A stretch of DNA of 64,000 nucleotides from Rhodospirillales bacterium (GTDB lineage Bacteria > Pseudomonadota > Alphaproteobacteria > Rhodospirillales > Thalassospiraceae): the NCBI GenBank assembly GCA_019634165.1, contig JAHQVT010000007.1, positions 124,001-188,000 of the forward strand, in the 5' to 3' direction. Shown piece by piece: positions 25,070 through 34,380 of this stretch (position 1 is its first letter; each line of letters starts with the position of its first letter). Below the pieces are notes generated by a model. It ran no database searches and was not told where the DNA came from. It saw only the letters and a program-made list of their open reading frames with translations. The position numbers and the translations under genes were made by a program.

Positions 25070-25936
25070 ATGGAGATGAACCAAGTTCGTTATTTTCTCG
25101 CAGTTTGCGAACACCGCAATTTCACACATGCTGCAAGTGCCTCCAACGTCTCCCAACCTTCCTTGACAACAGCGATCAAAAAGCTTGAAGAAGAATTAGG
25201 CGGTGCGTTGTTCATCCGCGATCGTGCGGGCTGCCGCCTAACCCCACTTGGAAAACTGATAAAACCACGCCTTCAAAAGGTTCAGACAGAAACCCAGGAA
25301 GCCAAGATTGAAGCCATTCGGCACGCAAGACTGGAAAGAGTTCCAATAAGCATTGGGATGGGCGAGACGATCGGCCACAACACCATTTCAAAGGCGGTAG
25401 AACGGTTTAGAACACGTTTGCCACAGGCCGAGATCGAACTGATCGTTGAACCATCTGATATCTTATTTGCAGGACTTCGGAATGGAGATTTCGATATCGT
25501 CGTTACGGCGCAAACAGTCAGTCCAGAACTGTATCGCATAGACAATATCTATCGAGAGAAATACAAAGTTGTCGTAGCAAATGAACATCCTTTGACAAAG
25601 CTGGACGCCATCTCACTCGCAGATCTTGCCAATACCAACATGCTCGATCGGCCCAATTGCGAGATGCGCGATACACTTCACGGGACATGTGCCGACCAAG
25701 GACATGTCCTTTATGCGGCTTATCGCTCCAACCGTGTCGATTGGTTAATTGAACTCGCACGGCAGGGTTCGGGCGCAGTCATCTTACCCGAAACGGCAAT
25801 TCCTGCGGGCAACGGCCTTGTGTCGCTGCCGATTGATGACGTGGAAATCGTGCGCGATGTCGTAGCCCTACGGTATCGCCACCAATCATCAAGACCAGAA
25901 ACGAACGAACTGGTTAAAGAGATGTCACGCGGGTAG
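25070..25936 (+). CDS. LysR-family transcriptional regulator
   Basis: A 288-residue LysR protein: N-terminal winged helix (QVRYFLAVCEHRNFTHAASASNVSQPSLTTAIKKLEEELGG), then LFIRDRAGCRLTPLG, and a substrate-binding domain starting VPISIGMGETIG with a Cys-containing RPNCEMRD. The N-terminus resembles the OxyR/CynR-type branch. GGGAGG precedes the ATG. It is divergent from the secreted ABM protein, with a LysR-like dyad between them, and ends before a strong terminator. Confidence 0.92.
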   Translation: MEMNQVRYFLAVCEHRNFTHAASASNVSQPSLTTAIKKLEEELGGALFIRDRAGCRLTPLGKLIKPRLQKVQTETQEAKIEAIRHARLERVPISIGMGETIGHNTISKAVERFRTRLPQAEIELIVEPSDILFAGLRNGDFDIVVTAQTVSPELYRIDNIYREKYKVVVANEHPLTKLDAISLADLANTNMLDRPNCEMRDTLHGTCADQGHVLYAAYRSNRVDWLIELARQGSGAVILPETAIPAGNGLVSLPIDDVEIVRDVVALRYRHQSSRPETNELVKEMSRG

Positions 25937-25952
25937 CCCTGTTTACACCATA

Positions 25953-25988
25953 AAAAATGCCCGCATCACGATGATGCGGGCCTTTTTC
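25953..25988. terminator. Bidirectional terminator, second near-identical copy
   Basis: AAAAATGCCCGCATC pairs with GATGCGGGCCTTTTT around ACGAT. It separates the LysR gene from the convergent lysyl-tRNA synthetase gene. Confidence 0.85.
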
Positions 25989-26012
25989 ATTCCAAAACTG
26001 GAATGCGATTAA

Positions 26013-27605
26013 TCAGGCACTCAGGTCTTCACCGGCCAATGCACGGTCAATCAAGGCAACGCTTTCATCAAGACCATACAGGGCGATGAACGATCCCATG
26101 CGCGGGCCCTGTTCCTGCCCCAACAGGATTTCATAAAGCGTTTTGAACCAGTCACGCAGGTTTTCGTAATTGTGGTTTTTACCCACGGTGAAAACTTCGG
26201 TCTGGATGTCGGACGGCTCCGTACCCGGCGCGATTTTTGACAGCGCATCACGCAGGTCTTTCAGGGCTGCTTGCTCGGCCTCGGTCGCAGCACGATACTT
26301 TTTCGACGGTTTTACAAAGTCGCTGTAATAATTGATCGCATAGCCAACAAGCTTATCCAAATACGGCGAGGTTTCCGGGGTTGCGCCGGTGGCATAGCGC
26401 GAAATGAACTTCCACAGAAGATCGCGGTCATCGGTATTGCAAACCGACACCAGGTTCAAAAGAATGCCGAAGGACAGCGGAATTTCGCGGTCCGGTGCGG
26501 TTCCGGCATGAATATGCCAGGCCGGGTTCTGCAAAATCTTGGTCGGGTCGGTTTCGGTTTTAAGCTTTTCGGCAAAGGTCAGATATTCATCCACTGTTTT
26601 CGGGATGACATCGAAATACAGACGTTTGGCGGTTTTCGGCTTCTGGAACATAAACAGCGACAGGCTGTCTTCTGGCGCATATTTCAGCCAGTCTTCCATC
26701 GAAATGCCATTGCCCTTGGATTTCGAGATTTTCTGCGCGTTTTCATCCAAAAACAGCTCATAGTTAAAGCCTTCAGGCGGGGTGCCGCCCAATGCCTTAA
26801 CGATCTTGTTGCCAAGCTCAACTGACGGAATAAGGTCTTTGCCCGCCATTTCGTAATCAACGCCCAGCGCATACCAACGCATCGCCCAGTCGGGTTTCCA
26901 CTGCAGTTTGCAATTACCACCGGTGACCGGGGTTTCAACCAGTTTCCCGGTTTCAGGATGTTCATAGACAATGGTGCCAGCTTCCACATTAAGCTCGGTC
27001 ACCTTGGCCATCAGGACTTTATTGGTTCCCGGTTCGACCGGCATGAACGGGCTATAGGTCGCACGACGTTCTTCACCAAGGGTCGGCAGCATGATTTTCT
27101 GGATCGCGTCATAGCGTTCCAAAAGACGCAACAAAGCCGCATCAAACATGCCCGAACGATAACAGTCGGTCGATGATTTAAACTCATACTCAAACCCGAA
27201 CCCATCCAAAAAGTCACGCAAGCGCGCATTGTTGTGATGGGCAAAGCTTTCATGCGTGCCAAACGGATCGGGAACAGAGGTCAGCGCCTTGCCAAGATGT
27301 TCGCCGACCATTTCCTTATTGGGAATGTTGTCAGGAACTTTACGAAGCCCATCCATGTCATCGGAAAAGCAGAAAAGCTTGGTCGGGATATCGCACATGG
27401 TTTCGAACGCACGACGGACATAGGTCGTGCGTGCGACTTCGCCAAAGGTACCGATATGGGGCAGACCCGACGGACCATAACCGGTTTCAAAAAGGACATA
27501 GCCCTTTTCAGGCGCCTTCTGTTTATACCGCTTGACCAGCTTGCTGGCTTCCTGAAAAGCCCAGACGTTGCTGTTAAGTGCGGCATCTCGAAGATCGGCT
27601 GTCAT
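26013..27605 (-). CDS. lysK: Lysyl-tRNA synthetase, class I
   Basis: A 530-residue class I LysRS, the archaeal-type enzyme used in place of the class II form by many alphaproteobacteria. The HIGH-type motif is H50-I-G-T ([13 protein letters not shown]) and the KMSKS-type motif is K292-I-S-K-S ([13 protein letters not shown]). Other blocks, such as [14 protein letters not shown] and the C-terminal helical anticodon-binding region, are as expected. It charges tRNA-Lys in the cytosol. It stands alone, ends before the shared terminator, and has a long upstream region shared with a divergent chemoreceptor gene. Confidence 0.96.
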   Translation of the reverse strand: MTADLRDAALNSNVWAFQEASKLVKRYKQKAPEKGYVLFETGYGPSGLPHIGTFGEVARTTYVRRAFETMCDIPTKLFCFSDDMDGLRKVPDNIPNKEMVGEHLGKALTSVPDPFGTHESFAHHNNARLRDFLDGFGFEYEFKSSTDCYRSGMFDAALLRLLERYDAIQKIMLPTLGEERRATYSPFMPVEPGTNKVLMAKVTELNVEAGTIVYEHPETGKLVETPVTGGNCKLQWKPDWAMRWYALGVDYEMAGKDLIPSVELGNKIVKALGGTPPEGFNYELFLDENAQKISKSKGNGISMEDWLKYAPEDSLSLFMFQKPKTAKRLYFDVIPKTVDEYLTFAEKLKTETDPTKILQNPAWHIHAGTAPDREIPLSFGILLNLVSVCNTDDRDLLWKFISRYATGATPETSPYLDKLVGYAINYYSDFVKPSKKYRAATEAEQAALKDLRDALSKIAPGTEPSDIQTEVFTVGKNHNYENLRDWFKTLYEILLGQEQGPRMGSFIALYGLDESVALIDRALAGEDLSA

Positions 27606-28051
27606 TTTTGAAACCTTGTTTATCAGTTGGGTTTGTCAGTTAAATCTTGGATTTCGGTTGAAATCATTGCGCATAGGGGTCACATGGCCCCCACGCGTGC
27701 GCGAAGCTATACCTCACCACACAACAAGATCAAGTATCTGTTGCGCATAGCAGCCAAATCACCCGAATAAAATAGGGCTGGTTTGTCGATACGAGCTCTC
27801 ATGGCACGATCTGCTGTTTCTTGGATCACCGCTCTTATCTTAGACCGGCCTGAAACACCTTCCCCCGCTCCTTAATGGACTTTTCATAATGAGATTTCGC
27901 GCTTTATGGCCGCTTGAATTCATATACTTAAGTATATTTATGCCGACCCTCCCCATATTAGGATACTACACCATTAATAGTTGACGCTATCCTTAAGGAT
28001 AGATACAAACAATAAAACGTCTAATAAAACCGACAATGTGGAGATATAACA
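27606..28051. other. Shared 446-base upstream region of lysK and chemoreceptor
   Basis: No gene supported. The right third is AT-rich and carries the chemoreceptor promoter described separately. The left part must hold the lysK promoter; no leader structure such as a T-box was recognised. Confidence 0.5.
27981..28009 (+). promoter_or_regulatory. Chemoreceptor promoter with palindrome in its spacer
   Basis: TTGACG (27981-27986) and TACAAA (28004-28009) are spaced 17 bases. The spacer begins with the perfect 16-bp palindrome CTATCCTTAAGGATAG (27987-28002). A regulator bound there would directly control polymerase. Confidence 0.5.
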
Positions 28052-30103
28052 ATGACTAACTGGTGGACAGGACTACGAATATCTCACCGGCTGTTCGGGT
28101 TGGCCGGATTCCTAATTTTCGCAACGGTCATACTGGGGGGCATCGGGGTCTATAAAATGACCGTGATTGGCCATGAACTAGACGAAGTCACCAATCGTGA
28201 TCTTCCGCTGACCGCAGCGCTTGAACAAATCACTCAACATCAGCTTGAGCAGGCAATCCTGATGGAGAAAGCCCTGCGCATTGCCAAAATCACAGCCCAT
28301 AGCGAAGAAGAAACTTTCGAAAATGTTCGCAAGCATTTCGAAGAAATCGCGACACTATCAGACCATGAAATCGAAGCTGCTGGCCAGATGGTAACATCCT
28401 TCCTTGAAGGCGAGCTTTCCGACGCTGCACGTAAAGAGTTTATTCACGTCGCCGAAGCTTTAAACCAAGTCAAGGACGAGCACCTCAGTTACGAAGAACA
28501 CGTCAAAGAGATTTTTGACAGTATTGAAGCTGGAAACAGCGATAGCTCAGAAATGCTGACGGCTGTTTTAAAAACCGAGGCCGAGCAGGAAAAACTAAAT
28601 CATGAGGTTGAAGCACTGCTTCATGAGGTTTCCCTGTTTACGCGGAAATCCATGGGCACAGCACTGGTTGACGAGGAAAATGGCAAAGTCCTGATTGCAA
28701 CACTTGCAGTCGTAATCACAACGCTTAGTATTATTCTATCATGGCTTTTGGGCCGCAGTATTTCCAAGCCATTGGGGTCCCTTACCACAGCGCTTAGTAA
28801 TTTGGCACATGGCAATCTTGACACCAAAGTCCCCCAAAGCCGTTTCAAGGATGAAATCTTTGAAATTTCATCTGCGATGGATGTTTTTCAACAAAACATG
28901 CTTCGGGCACGTGAACTAGAAGCAGCCCAAAAAGAAATCGAAGAAAAGCAAAAACAACGTCAATCCGAACGCAATCATCTGGTCAGCGTGTTCGGCTCGA
29001 GCATCGGTGCCGTCTTCGGCAAGATTTTGGCAAGCTCTGAGGAAATGGTCCAACGTGCCGATACGGTAAGTGAGAACTCAGGTGAAACCAATGGTTTGGC
29101 ATCATCTGCGGCAAGTGAAGCAGAAGAATCTTCGGGCAATGCACAAAGCCTTGGGGCTGCCACAGAACAAATGGTTGCCGCAATCAGCGAGATTTCAACC
29201 CAAATCACGCAATTCTCGGATGTATCGAAAAATGCCGTCGAATATTCGGCAACGTCACAAGCTGAAATGCGCACACTGCAGGAAGTTGCTCAAGAAATCG
29301 GTGAAGTTGTTCAACTGATTACATCCATCGCAGAACAAACCAACCTGCTGGCCTTGAACGCTACAATCGAAGCAGCCCGTGCTGGTGATGCTGGCAAAGG
29401 GTTTGCCGTGGTTGCCGGCGAAGTTAAATCGCTTGCCAACCAAACAGCCAAAGCAACCGATGAAATAGCGGAGCGCGTGACGCGCATTCGTCATGTGGCA
29501 GAAAGCTCTGGCGAAGCGATTAGCAATGTTGCAAGTACGATCGATAGCATTGACGAATACGTTACAGCCATTGTAGGCGCGATCGAAGAGCAGAATGCAA
29601 CCACACAGGAAATATCTCGCAGTGTTGTTTTCGTATCGGAAAGCTCGCGGCGCGTATCGGACAATATGGCTGCCATTCAAGGCAGCATTCAGAATGTTCA
29701 AGGCACCGCATCCGAGGTCCACAATGCGGCTTCTGAAACCGTGACAGAAGTTTCGAGCCTCAACAGTGAGCTTGAGACGTTTCTTGGTGCAATGCAAAAC
29801 ACCGACATTGATGATGACACTTATGAATGTCACACGATTGATGCTGCGACGCGCGTTTCAAAGCAAGAGGTCGGCGAGATCTGGCAAGGTCAGGCCAGCG
29901 AGATTTCGTGTGGGCATATTGTCGTACATCCGGCGATTTCAGCCAACCCCGGTGACGTGATTGAAATCAATATGGAAAAAGTAAGAGAGACCATCACAGG
30001 CCGTATTGCAAGCCAAAGCGAAAACACCAGCGTGATACAGTTGCCACTTGATGCCGTTCATCTCGACAAGATGCGCCAACGTATCGCCCGACTAAGAGCT
30101 TAA
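28052..30103 (+). CDS. Methyl-accepting chemotaxis protein with PilZ-like C-terminus
   Basis: A 683-residue chemoreceptor. Helices lie near residues 15-35 and 210-235, enclosing a helical periplasmic sensor (four-helix-bundle type with many charged residues). A HAMP segment ([24 protein letters not shown]) follows, then the signalling domain with the hairpin tip [21 protein letters not shown] at about 428-448. The last about 95 residues (from [11 protein letters not shown]) resemble a degenerate PilZ domain, with [12 protein letters not shown] and EISCGHIVV in the places of the c-di-GMP motifs. GGAG precedes the ATG. The ligand is unknown. Confidence 0.9.
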   Translation: MTNWWTGLRISHRLFGLAGFLIFATVILGGIGVYKMTVIGHELDEVTNRDLPLTAALEQITQHQLEQAILMEKALRIAKITAHSEEETFENVRKHFEEIATLSDHEIEAAGQMVTSFLEGELSDAARKEFIHVAEALNQVKDEHLSYEEHVKEIFDSIEAGNSDSSEMLTAVLKTEAEQEKLNHEVEALLHEVSLFTRKSMGTALVDEENGKVLIATLAVVITTLSIILSWLLGRSISKPLGSLTTALSNLAHGNLDTKVPQSRFKDEIFEISSAMDVFQQNMLRARELEAAQKEIEEKQKQRQSERNHLVSVFGSSIGAVFGKILASSEEMVQRADTVSENSGETNGLASSAASEAEESSGNAQSLGAATEQMVAAISEISTQITQFSDVSKNAVEYSATSQAEMRTLQEVAQEIGEVVQLITSIAEQTNLLALNATIEAARAGDAGKGFAVVAGEVKSLANQTAKATDEIAERVTRIRHVAESSGEAISNVASTIDSIDEYVTAIVGAIEEQNATTQEISRSVVFVSESSRRVSDNMAAIQGSIQNVQGTASEVHNAASETVTEVSSLNSELETFLGAMQNTDIDDDTYECHTIDAATRVSKQEVGEIWQGQASEISCGHIVVHPAISANPGDVIEINMEKVRETITGRIASQSENTSVIQLPLDAVHLDKMRQRIARLRA

Positions 30104-30142
30104 CAGAACGAACCAACCGACCGGACTACTCCACATTACCTA

Positions 30143-30181
30143 AGCGCGATCTCCAAACTACGGAGCATCGCGCTTTTTTTT
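30143..30181 (+). terminator. Terminator of the chemoreceptor gene
   Basis: AGCGCGAT and ATCGCGCT pair, with an inner CTCC/GGAG stem, followed by eight T residues. Confidence 0.85.
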
Positions 30182-30359
30182 GCCATGCCCCTCGGCTGCA
30201 CCGGAACATTCATACCGATCAAGACGACCAAATAGCGGACTATTCGGTGCTACATCGGCGACATTCATCTTCATTTTGTTGCCGCTCAACCAGTTTGGTG
30301 ATTGAATTGATATAACTTGGTTTCCACCAGCACATTTTAACAGATAAGGCATTGCTATC

Positions 30360-30767
30360 ATGTTGCCTCTTCCCGTGACGATCTGCATCACCGCTGTATT
30401 TGCCCTATTGCTAACAGCGCTTAGCCTTTTGGTGTCACTTCGCCGCCGTGATCTGAACTTGGCAATCGGCGATGGCGATGATCACATCTTGCGTCGGCGT
30501 ATTCGTGCACATGGTAATTTTACCGAAAACGCCCCGTTTTGTGTGTTGCTTGTCCTGTCACTCGAAGCCATCCTTGCGACATCGAACACCATCTGGATCG
30601 TTGCCATCATCCTGATCGTCGCACGCATTTTACACGCGATTGGAACGCTTAACCGATCAAATAGGCGATTTATCGCACCTGCCATGGTCATGCAGCATTT
30701 AACGTTTCTGATTTGTGGCTTTTGGCTTTTGGTGCAAACTTTTGGCAATCTTACGGCAAGCATATAA
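30360..30767 (+). CDS. MAPEG-family membrane protein
   Basis: A 135-residue protein with four predicted helices, of the membrane-associated eicosanoid/glutathione metabolism family. The motif is RRRIRAHGNFTENAPFCVLLVLSLE, where R-A-H-x-N-x-x-E-N is the glutathione-site signature. Family members act as membrane glutathione transferases or peroxidases; the substrate here is not known. It precedes the DUF1801 gene by two bases, so both are in one operon, next to a peroxide-response module. Confidence 0.85.
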   Translation: MLPLPVTICITAVFALLLTALSLLVSLRRRDLNLAIGDGDDHILRRRIRAHGNFTENAPFCVLLVLSLEAILATSNTIWIVAIILIVARILHAIGTLNRSNRRFIAPAMVMQHLTFLICGFWLLVQTFGNLTASI

Positions 30768-30769
30768 CC

Positions 30770-31189
30770 ATGCCTTCCATACCGTTTTCCAATCCAGATA
30801 TGGCTGCAAAATTTGCAACCTACCCCGAAGATGCCCGGCAGATCCTTCTAACCATCCGGTCTTGGGTTTTTGAACTTGCCAACGACAAAGTCAAAGTTGG
30901 CAAGATTGATGAAAGCTTGAAATGGGGGGAACCTGCTTGGCGGCCAAAATCCGGATCAGGCACCACCATCCGTGCCGATTGGAAAGCCAAATCACCTGAT
31001 CAGGTGATGATTTTCTTTGATTGTAAAACCGATCTGATTGACCGCACGCGCAGTCTTTTGTCAGCCGATCTGACATGCGAAGGAAACCGGGCGATCATTT
31101 TGCCAATCAGCCCCCCTATCCCTGAAGATGCGATCAAAACGGCCCTTGGCTGGGCCTTAAGTTACCATCTTGATCGCAAGTCATCCTAA
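30770..31189 (+). CDS. DUF1801-family protein
   Basis: A 139-residue soluble protein. The family pattern is the helix AKFATYPEDARQILLTIRSWVFELA, then ESLKWGEPAW and a strand DQVMIFFDCKTDL, similar to the YdhG/DUF1801 fold. ATG 30770 starts two bases after the MAPEG stop; an overlapping upstream frame to 30713 is rejected. Function is unknown; members are small iron-chaperone-like or binding proteins by fold only. Convergent with ohrR, with six bases between them. Confidence 0.8.
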   Translation: MPSIPFSNPDMAAKFATYPEDARQILLTIRSWVFELANDKVKVGKIDESLKWGEPAWRPKSGSGTTIRADWKAKSPDQVMIFFDCKTDLIDRTRSLLSADLTCEGNRAIILPISPPIPEDAIKTALGWALSYHLDRKSS

Positions 31190-31195
31190 ACACCT

Positions 31196-31657
31196 TCAGG
31201 TCAGTTTCTTGGCACCGGCTTCAAGTTGATCACGCATGGTGCGCAGATCGCTATTCAACCGCTTTGCCGTTTCAATATCTAACCCTGTGGCATCCAGAAT
31301 ACAGGTCGGGATGGCCTCGGCCTTTTGCCGTAACGCTTTGCCATCGGCCGTCAGACTGACGCGTACTGAACGTTCATCCTTTGGGTCGCGCTTGCGCGTT
31401 ACAAAGCCATGCGCCTCAAGCCGCTTAAGCAACGGGGTTAAGGTACTTGATTCCAGATACATCTTTTCGCCAATGCTGCTCACCGACTGATCATCTTCCT
31501 GCCACAAGGCCACCATCACCAAATACTGCGGATATGTCAGACCCAACTTATCAAGCAGCGGCTTATAGAGACGGTTAAAAGCATGGCTTACCGAATAGAC
31601 CGAAAAACACAGAAACCTTTCCAACTGTAAAAAGTCATCGTTCAAAGCGTCATCCAT
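31196..31657 (-). CDS. ohrR: OhrR, MarR-family organic peroxide sensor
   Basis: A 153-residue MarR protein. The N-terminus LERFLCFSVYSVSHAFNRLYKPLLDKLGLTYPQYLVMVALW is the OhrR signature, with the reactive cysteine at C17. The winged helix follows (SSIGEKMYLESSTLTPLLKRLEAHGFVTRKR). Organic hydroperoxides oxidise the Cys and release the protein from DNA. The frame is open 61 codons further upstream through a 12-bp tandem repeat, but family length and alignment favour ATG 31657. Two dyads lie in the divergent promoter region. Confidence 0.93.
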   Translation of the reverse strand: MDDALNDDFLQLERFLCFSVYSVSHAFNRLYKPLLDKLGLTYPQYLVMVALWQEDDQSVSSIGEKMYLESSTLTPLLKRLEAHGFVTRKRDPKDERSVRVSLTADGKALRQKAEAIPTCILDATGLDIETAKRLNSDLRTMRDQLEAGAKKLT

Positions 31658-31751
31658 CAATCTTATCCCGTTTCTATACCTTGGTTGCGTAGTCGCCGAA
31701 CCTAGCAAATCTATGGCCCTGTGCGCGGCTCCACCAAACAACGATGCCCTT

Positions 31752-31811
31752 TTAAAGACCCGCTTAAAGACCCGCTTAAAGACCCGCTTAAAGACCCGCT
31801 TAAAGACCCGC
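31752..31811. repeat. Five tandem copies of a 12-bp unit
   Basis: TTAAAGACCCGC repeated exactly five times without mismatch, about 95 bases upstream of the ohrR start and about 40 bases from the nearest OhrR-box-like dyad. It lies in the leader or promoter of ohrR. Such perfect short repeats are prone to copy-number change. Confidence 0.95.
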
Positions 31812-31849
31812 TGTCGTTTGCGGCTAAAAATCAAAGCCAATCAATTTAT

Positions 31850-31934
31850 ATCGCGCGCGATTAAATCACAAGCGATTTTATTGCATGACTGCTATTCGTA
31901 TTTTTATATCGTACACGATTTAATTGTGTGCGAT
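31850..31934. promoter_or_regulatory. Two 27-bp OhrR-box-like operators
   Basis: 31850-31876 and 31908-31934 share the plan ATCG....CGATTWAAT.....GCGAT. The second is a good dyad (ATCG-ACAC-ATTTAAT-GTGT-CGAT), matching known OhrR boxes in size and AT-rich centre. They lie in the gap between ohrR and the divergent esterase-ohr genes. Confidence 0.75.
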
Positions 31935-31993
31935 TAATAATCCAGCAAAACAACACGCCGCCCGATTGGACGGCCTTCTCAAAGGAACAGATC

Positions 31994-33028
31994 ATGACCC
32001 CGTTTAAAACCAAAGTTGCTTCTGCGGCCGTGGCATTGACCACGGTCCTGTCTGCCACCACCGCGTTGGCTGAACCAGTACTTGAGCCAGCCACCCAGAA
32101 ATTTATCGATGCCCTGTCCGCATCGGGTGGCCCGGCGATCTATACCCTGACCCCGGCTGCGGCCCGCGACGTCCTGTCGGGCGCGCAATCGGGTGACATC
32201 GCCAAACCGTCCGTTGATATCACCGATACGGTCTTTGGCGTTGGCCCGACTGGCCAAACAAAAGTGCGCATCATTCGCCCACAAGGCAATCAGGATCGCC
32301 TGCCGGTGATTGTTTATTTTCACGGTGCGGGCTGGGTGATGGGCGATACCGGAACACATGACCGCTTGGTGCGTGAACTTTCGGTGCGTGCCAATGCTGC
32401 CTTGGTCTTTGTCGATTATGACCGCTCGCCCGAGGCGCGCTATCCAATCGCCATCGAACAAGATTACGCGGTGACCAAATATGTTGTCGAACATGGTGAA
32501 CAGCTTAATATCGACCCGACCCGCCTGGCGATTGCCGGTGATAGTGTTGGTGGCAACATGACGGCTGTTGTTTCGCTTTTAGCACAGGAACGCGGTGGAC
32601 CGGAAATCACCACACAGGTTCTGTTTTATCCGGTAACCGACGCTAATTTCGACAACGGTTCATATACCGAATTTGCCAATGGCCCATGGCTGACCCGTCC
32701 GGCAATGGACTGGTTCTGGAACCAATACCTGCCCGACGGCGTTGACCGTGAAGACCCGAAAATTACCCCGATCCATGCCAACGCCGATCAGCTTTCCGGT
32801 CAGGCACCGGCCCTTGTCATCACCGCTGAAAACGACGTATTGCGCGACGAAGGCGAAGCCTATGCCCGGAAACTCTCACAGGCTGGCGTCGATGTCACCG
32901 TTACCCGCTATAACGGAACGATCCATGATTTCCTGATGCTTGATGCGCTTGCTACGACACCAGCAGCCAAAGGGGCGATTGCCCAAGCTGGTCAGTACCT
33001 GCACACCGCCCTTCACGGCAAAGAATAA
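31994..33028 (+). CDS. Secreted alpha/beta-hydrolase (hormone-sensitive lipase-type esterase)
   Basis: A 344-residue protein with a signal peptide ending TTALA near residue 26. The HGAGW oxyanion motif (H110, in place of HGGG), nucleophile S184 in GDSVGG, acid D281 (AENDVLRDEG) and H311 (IHDFLML) make a complete triad of the hormone-sensitive lipase family. AAAGGAA precedes ATG 31994. It lies between the OhrR boxes and ohr, on the ohr strand, so it is probably induced with Ohr and may hydrolyse oxidised lipid esters in the periplasm. The physiological substrate is unknown. Confidence 0.9.
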   Translation: MTPFKTKVASAAVALTTVLSATTALAEPVLEPATQKFIDALSASGGPAIYTLTPAAARDVLSGAQSGDIAKPSVDITDTVFGVGPTGQTKVRIIRPQGNQDRLPVIVYFHGAGWVMGDTGTHDRLVRELSVRANAALVFVDYDRSPEARYPIAIEQDYAVTKYVVEHGEQLNIDPTRLAIAGDSVGGNMTAVVSLLAQERGGPEITTQVLFYPVTDANFDNGSYTEFANGPWLTRPAMDWFWNQYLPDGVDREDPKITPIHANADQLSGQAPALVITAENDVLRDEGEAYARKLSQAGVDVTVTRYNGTIHDFLMLDALATTPAAKGAIAQAGQYLHTALHGKE

Positions 33029-33147
33029 CAAAACTGCAACACTCTTTCGGGTAGGTGCGCTTGCATCTACCCACCCCCGGCGACATATGCAAATGACAGC
33101 CGGGTCATCACCAAGTCCGAACCAGTGTTCAAACAAAGGATGAAACC

Positions 33148-33573
33148 ATGACTGTAGATGTAAAATATACCGCCCATGCTTCTGCCACCGGCGGCCGTGA
33201 TGGCCGTGCGAAAACCGACGATGGCTCGCTTGATGTCAAACTGACTACGCCAAAGGAACTTGGCGGTGCGGGCGGCGATGGCAACAACCCTGAACAGCTT
33301 TTCGCCATGGGCTATTCGGCCTGCTTTATCGGCGCGATGAAATTCGTTTCATCCCAAGGCGGCCCCAAAATTCCGGCCGACGTTGCCGTCGCAGCAGAAG
33401 TTGGGATTGGCCCGCGCAGTGCAGGCGGTTTTGGCCTTGCGGTAACGCTCAAAGTTTCGCTTCCAGGACTAGATAAAGCTGAAGCCGAAAAACTGGTCGA
33501 AGAAGCCCACAAAATCTGCCCCTATTCCAATGCGACACGCGGCAATGTCGAAGTGACATCCGTCATCGCATAA
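33148..33573 (+). CDS. ohr: Organic hydroperoxide resistance protein Ohr
   Basis: A 141-residue Ohr/OsmC-family peroxidase. The two redox cysteines are C59 (GYSACFIGAM) and C124 (KICPYSNATRG); other family blocks are TAHASATGGRDGRAKTDDG and KELGG near the N-terminus and NPEQLFAMGYSACF. It reduces organic and fatty-acid hydroperoxides using lipoylated proteins as donor in known members. AAAGGATG precedes the ATG. It lies 119 bases downstream of the esterase, may have its own promoter, and ends before a strong terminator. Confidence 0.95.
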   Translation: MTVDVKYTAHASATGGRDGRAKTDDGSLDVKLTTPKELGGAGGDGNNPEQLFAMGYSACFIGAMKFVSSQGGPKIPADVAVAAEVGIGPRSAGGFGLAVTLKVSLPGLDKAEAEKLVEEAHKICPYSNATRGNVEVTSVIA

Positions 33574-33628
33574 GAACAAGTCCCCCCTGCTGGTCGGCGT
33601 CCCCCCCTATTGACCGACCGGCAAACAC

Positions 33629-33663
33629 AGGCCCGGTGTTACCCCACACCGGGCCTTTTGTTT
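33629..33663 (+). terminator. Terminator after ohr
   Basis: AGGCCCGGTGT pairs with ACACCGGGCCT around TACCCC, followed by TTTTGTTT. Confidence 0.85.
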
Positions 33664-33733
33664 CTCTTGGCAACAGACGGCTGTGAAACTCTAATCACTG
33701 GACCCGTTGACCAATCCGGTCTATCGAAGCGAC

Positions 33734-34189
33734 ATGACCACAACACTCGCACTCCTTACTGGCCTGTTCTTTTCGGCCTTTACATCCGCCACCCTCCTGC
33801 CCGGCACGTCCGAGGCGGCTTTGGCCGCACTGGTTGCATCGGACGATCATGCGGTTTGGCTATTGGTGATTGTTGCGACGGCCGGGAATGTGTTGGGCTC
33901 CTTGGTGAACTGGGCGCTTGGGCTCTATATTGATCACTTTAAAACCCGTCGCTGGTTCCCGATATCACCCGATCAGCTTGACCGGGCATCGCGCTGGTTT
34001 GCGCGCTATGGTCTTTGGTCGCTTTTACTCGCGTGGTTGCCGATTATTGGTGATCCGCTGACCCTGTTTGCCGGGGTGATGCGGGTGCGGTTTATCCCGT
34101 TCTTGATCCTTGTCACCATCGGCAAGGCCGCACGATATGCGATGATTGCCGGTGGTGCGACCTTCCTGATCTCTGCCTTTGGCAGCTAA
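33734..34189 (+). CDS. YqaA-family membrane protein (DedA-like)
   Basis: A 151-residue protein with about four helices. It fits the YqaA branch of the SNARE-associated/DedA superfamily: FFSAFTSATLLPGTSEAALAAL at the N-terminus, GNVLGSLVNWALGLYI, then WFARYGLWSLLLAWLPIIGDPLTLFAGVMRV, the conserved G-D-P segment. ATG 33734 is chosen over TTG 33707. Such proteins may move lipids or ions across the inner membrane; the exact role is unknown. Single gene. Confidence 0.85.
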   Translation: MTTTLALLTGLFFSAFTSATLLPGTSEAALAALVASDDHAVWLLVIVATAGNVLGSLVNWALGLYIDHFKTRRWFPISPDQLDRASRWFARYGLWSLLLAWLPIIGDPLTLFAGVMRVRFIPFLILVTIGKAARYAMIAGGATFLISAFGS

Positions 34190-34380
34190 AAAATGCTTAA
34201 ATATTTCGCCCATATGCCGAAATAAAACCAAATTTTCGTTTGAAATATTAAGATAAAAATCACTTTAAATTTAAATATAATAATACAAATCAATTGTAAT
34301 TCATCACAGTCAATGTTTCCCTTTTACATAACAGACCCGTGGAAAATACTTTCCATAATCTGGTTAAAAGGAATTTTATT

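Noticed and set aside
27606-28051. T-box or other riboswitch before lysK
   Set aside because: No specifier-loop or T-box sequence, and none is expected in this group of bacteria.
31752-31811. CRISPR-like repeat array
   Set aside because: The units are only 12 bp and contiguous, with no spacers.
31658-31840. N-terminal extension of OhrR with VFKR repeats
   Set aside because: The repeats are the 12-bp tandem DNA repeat read in frame. The OhrR family starts at MDDALNDD.
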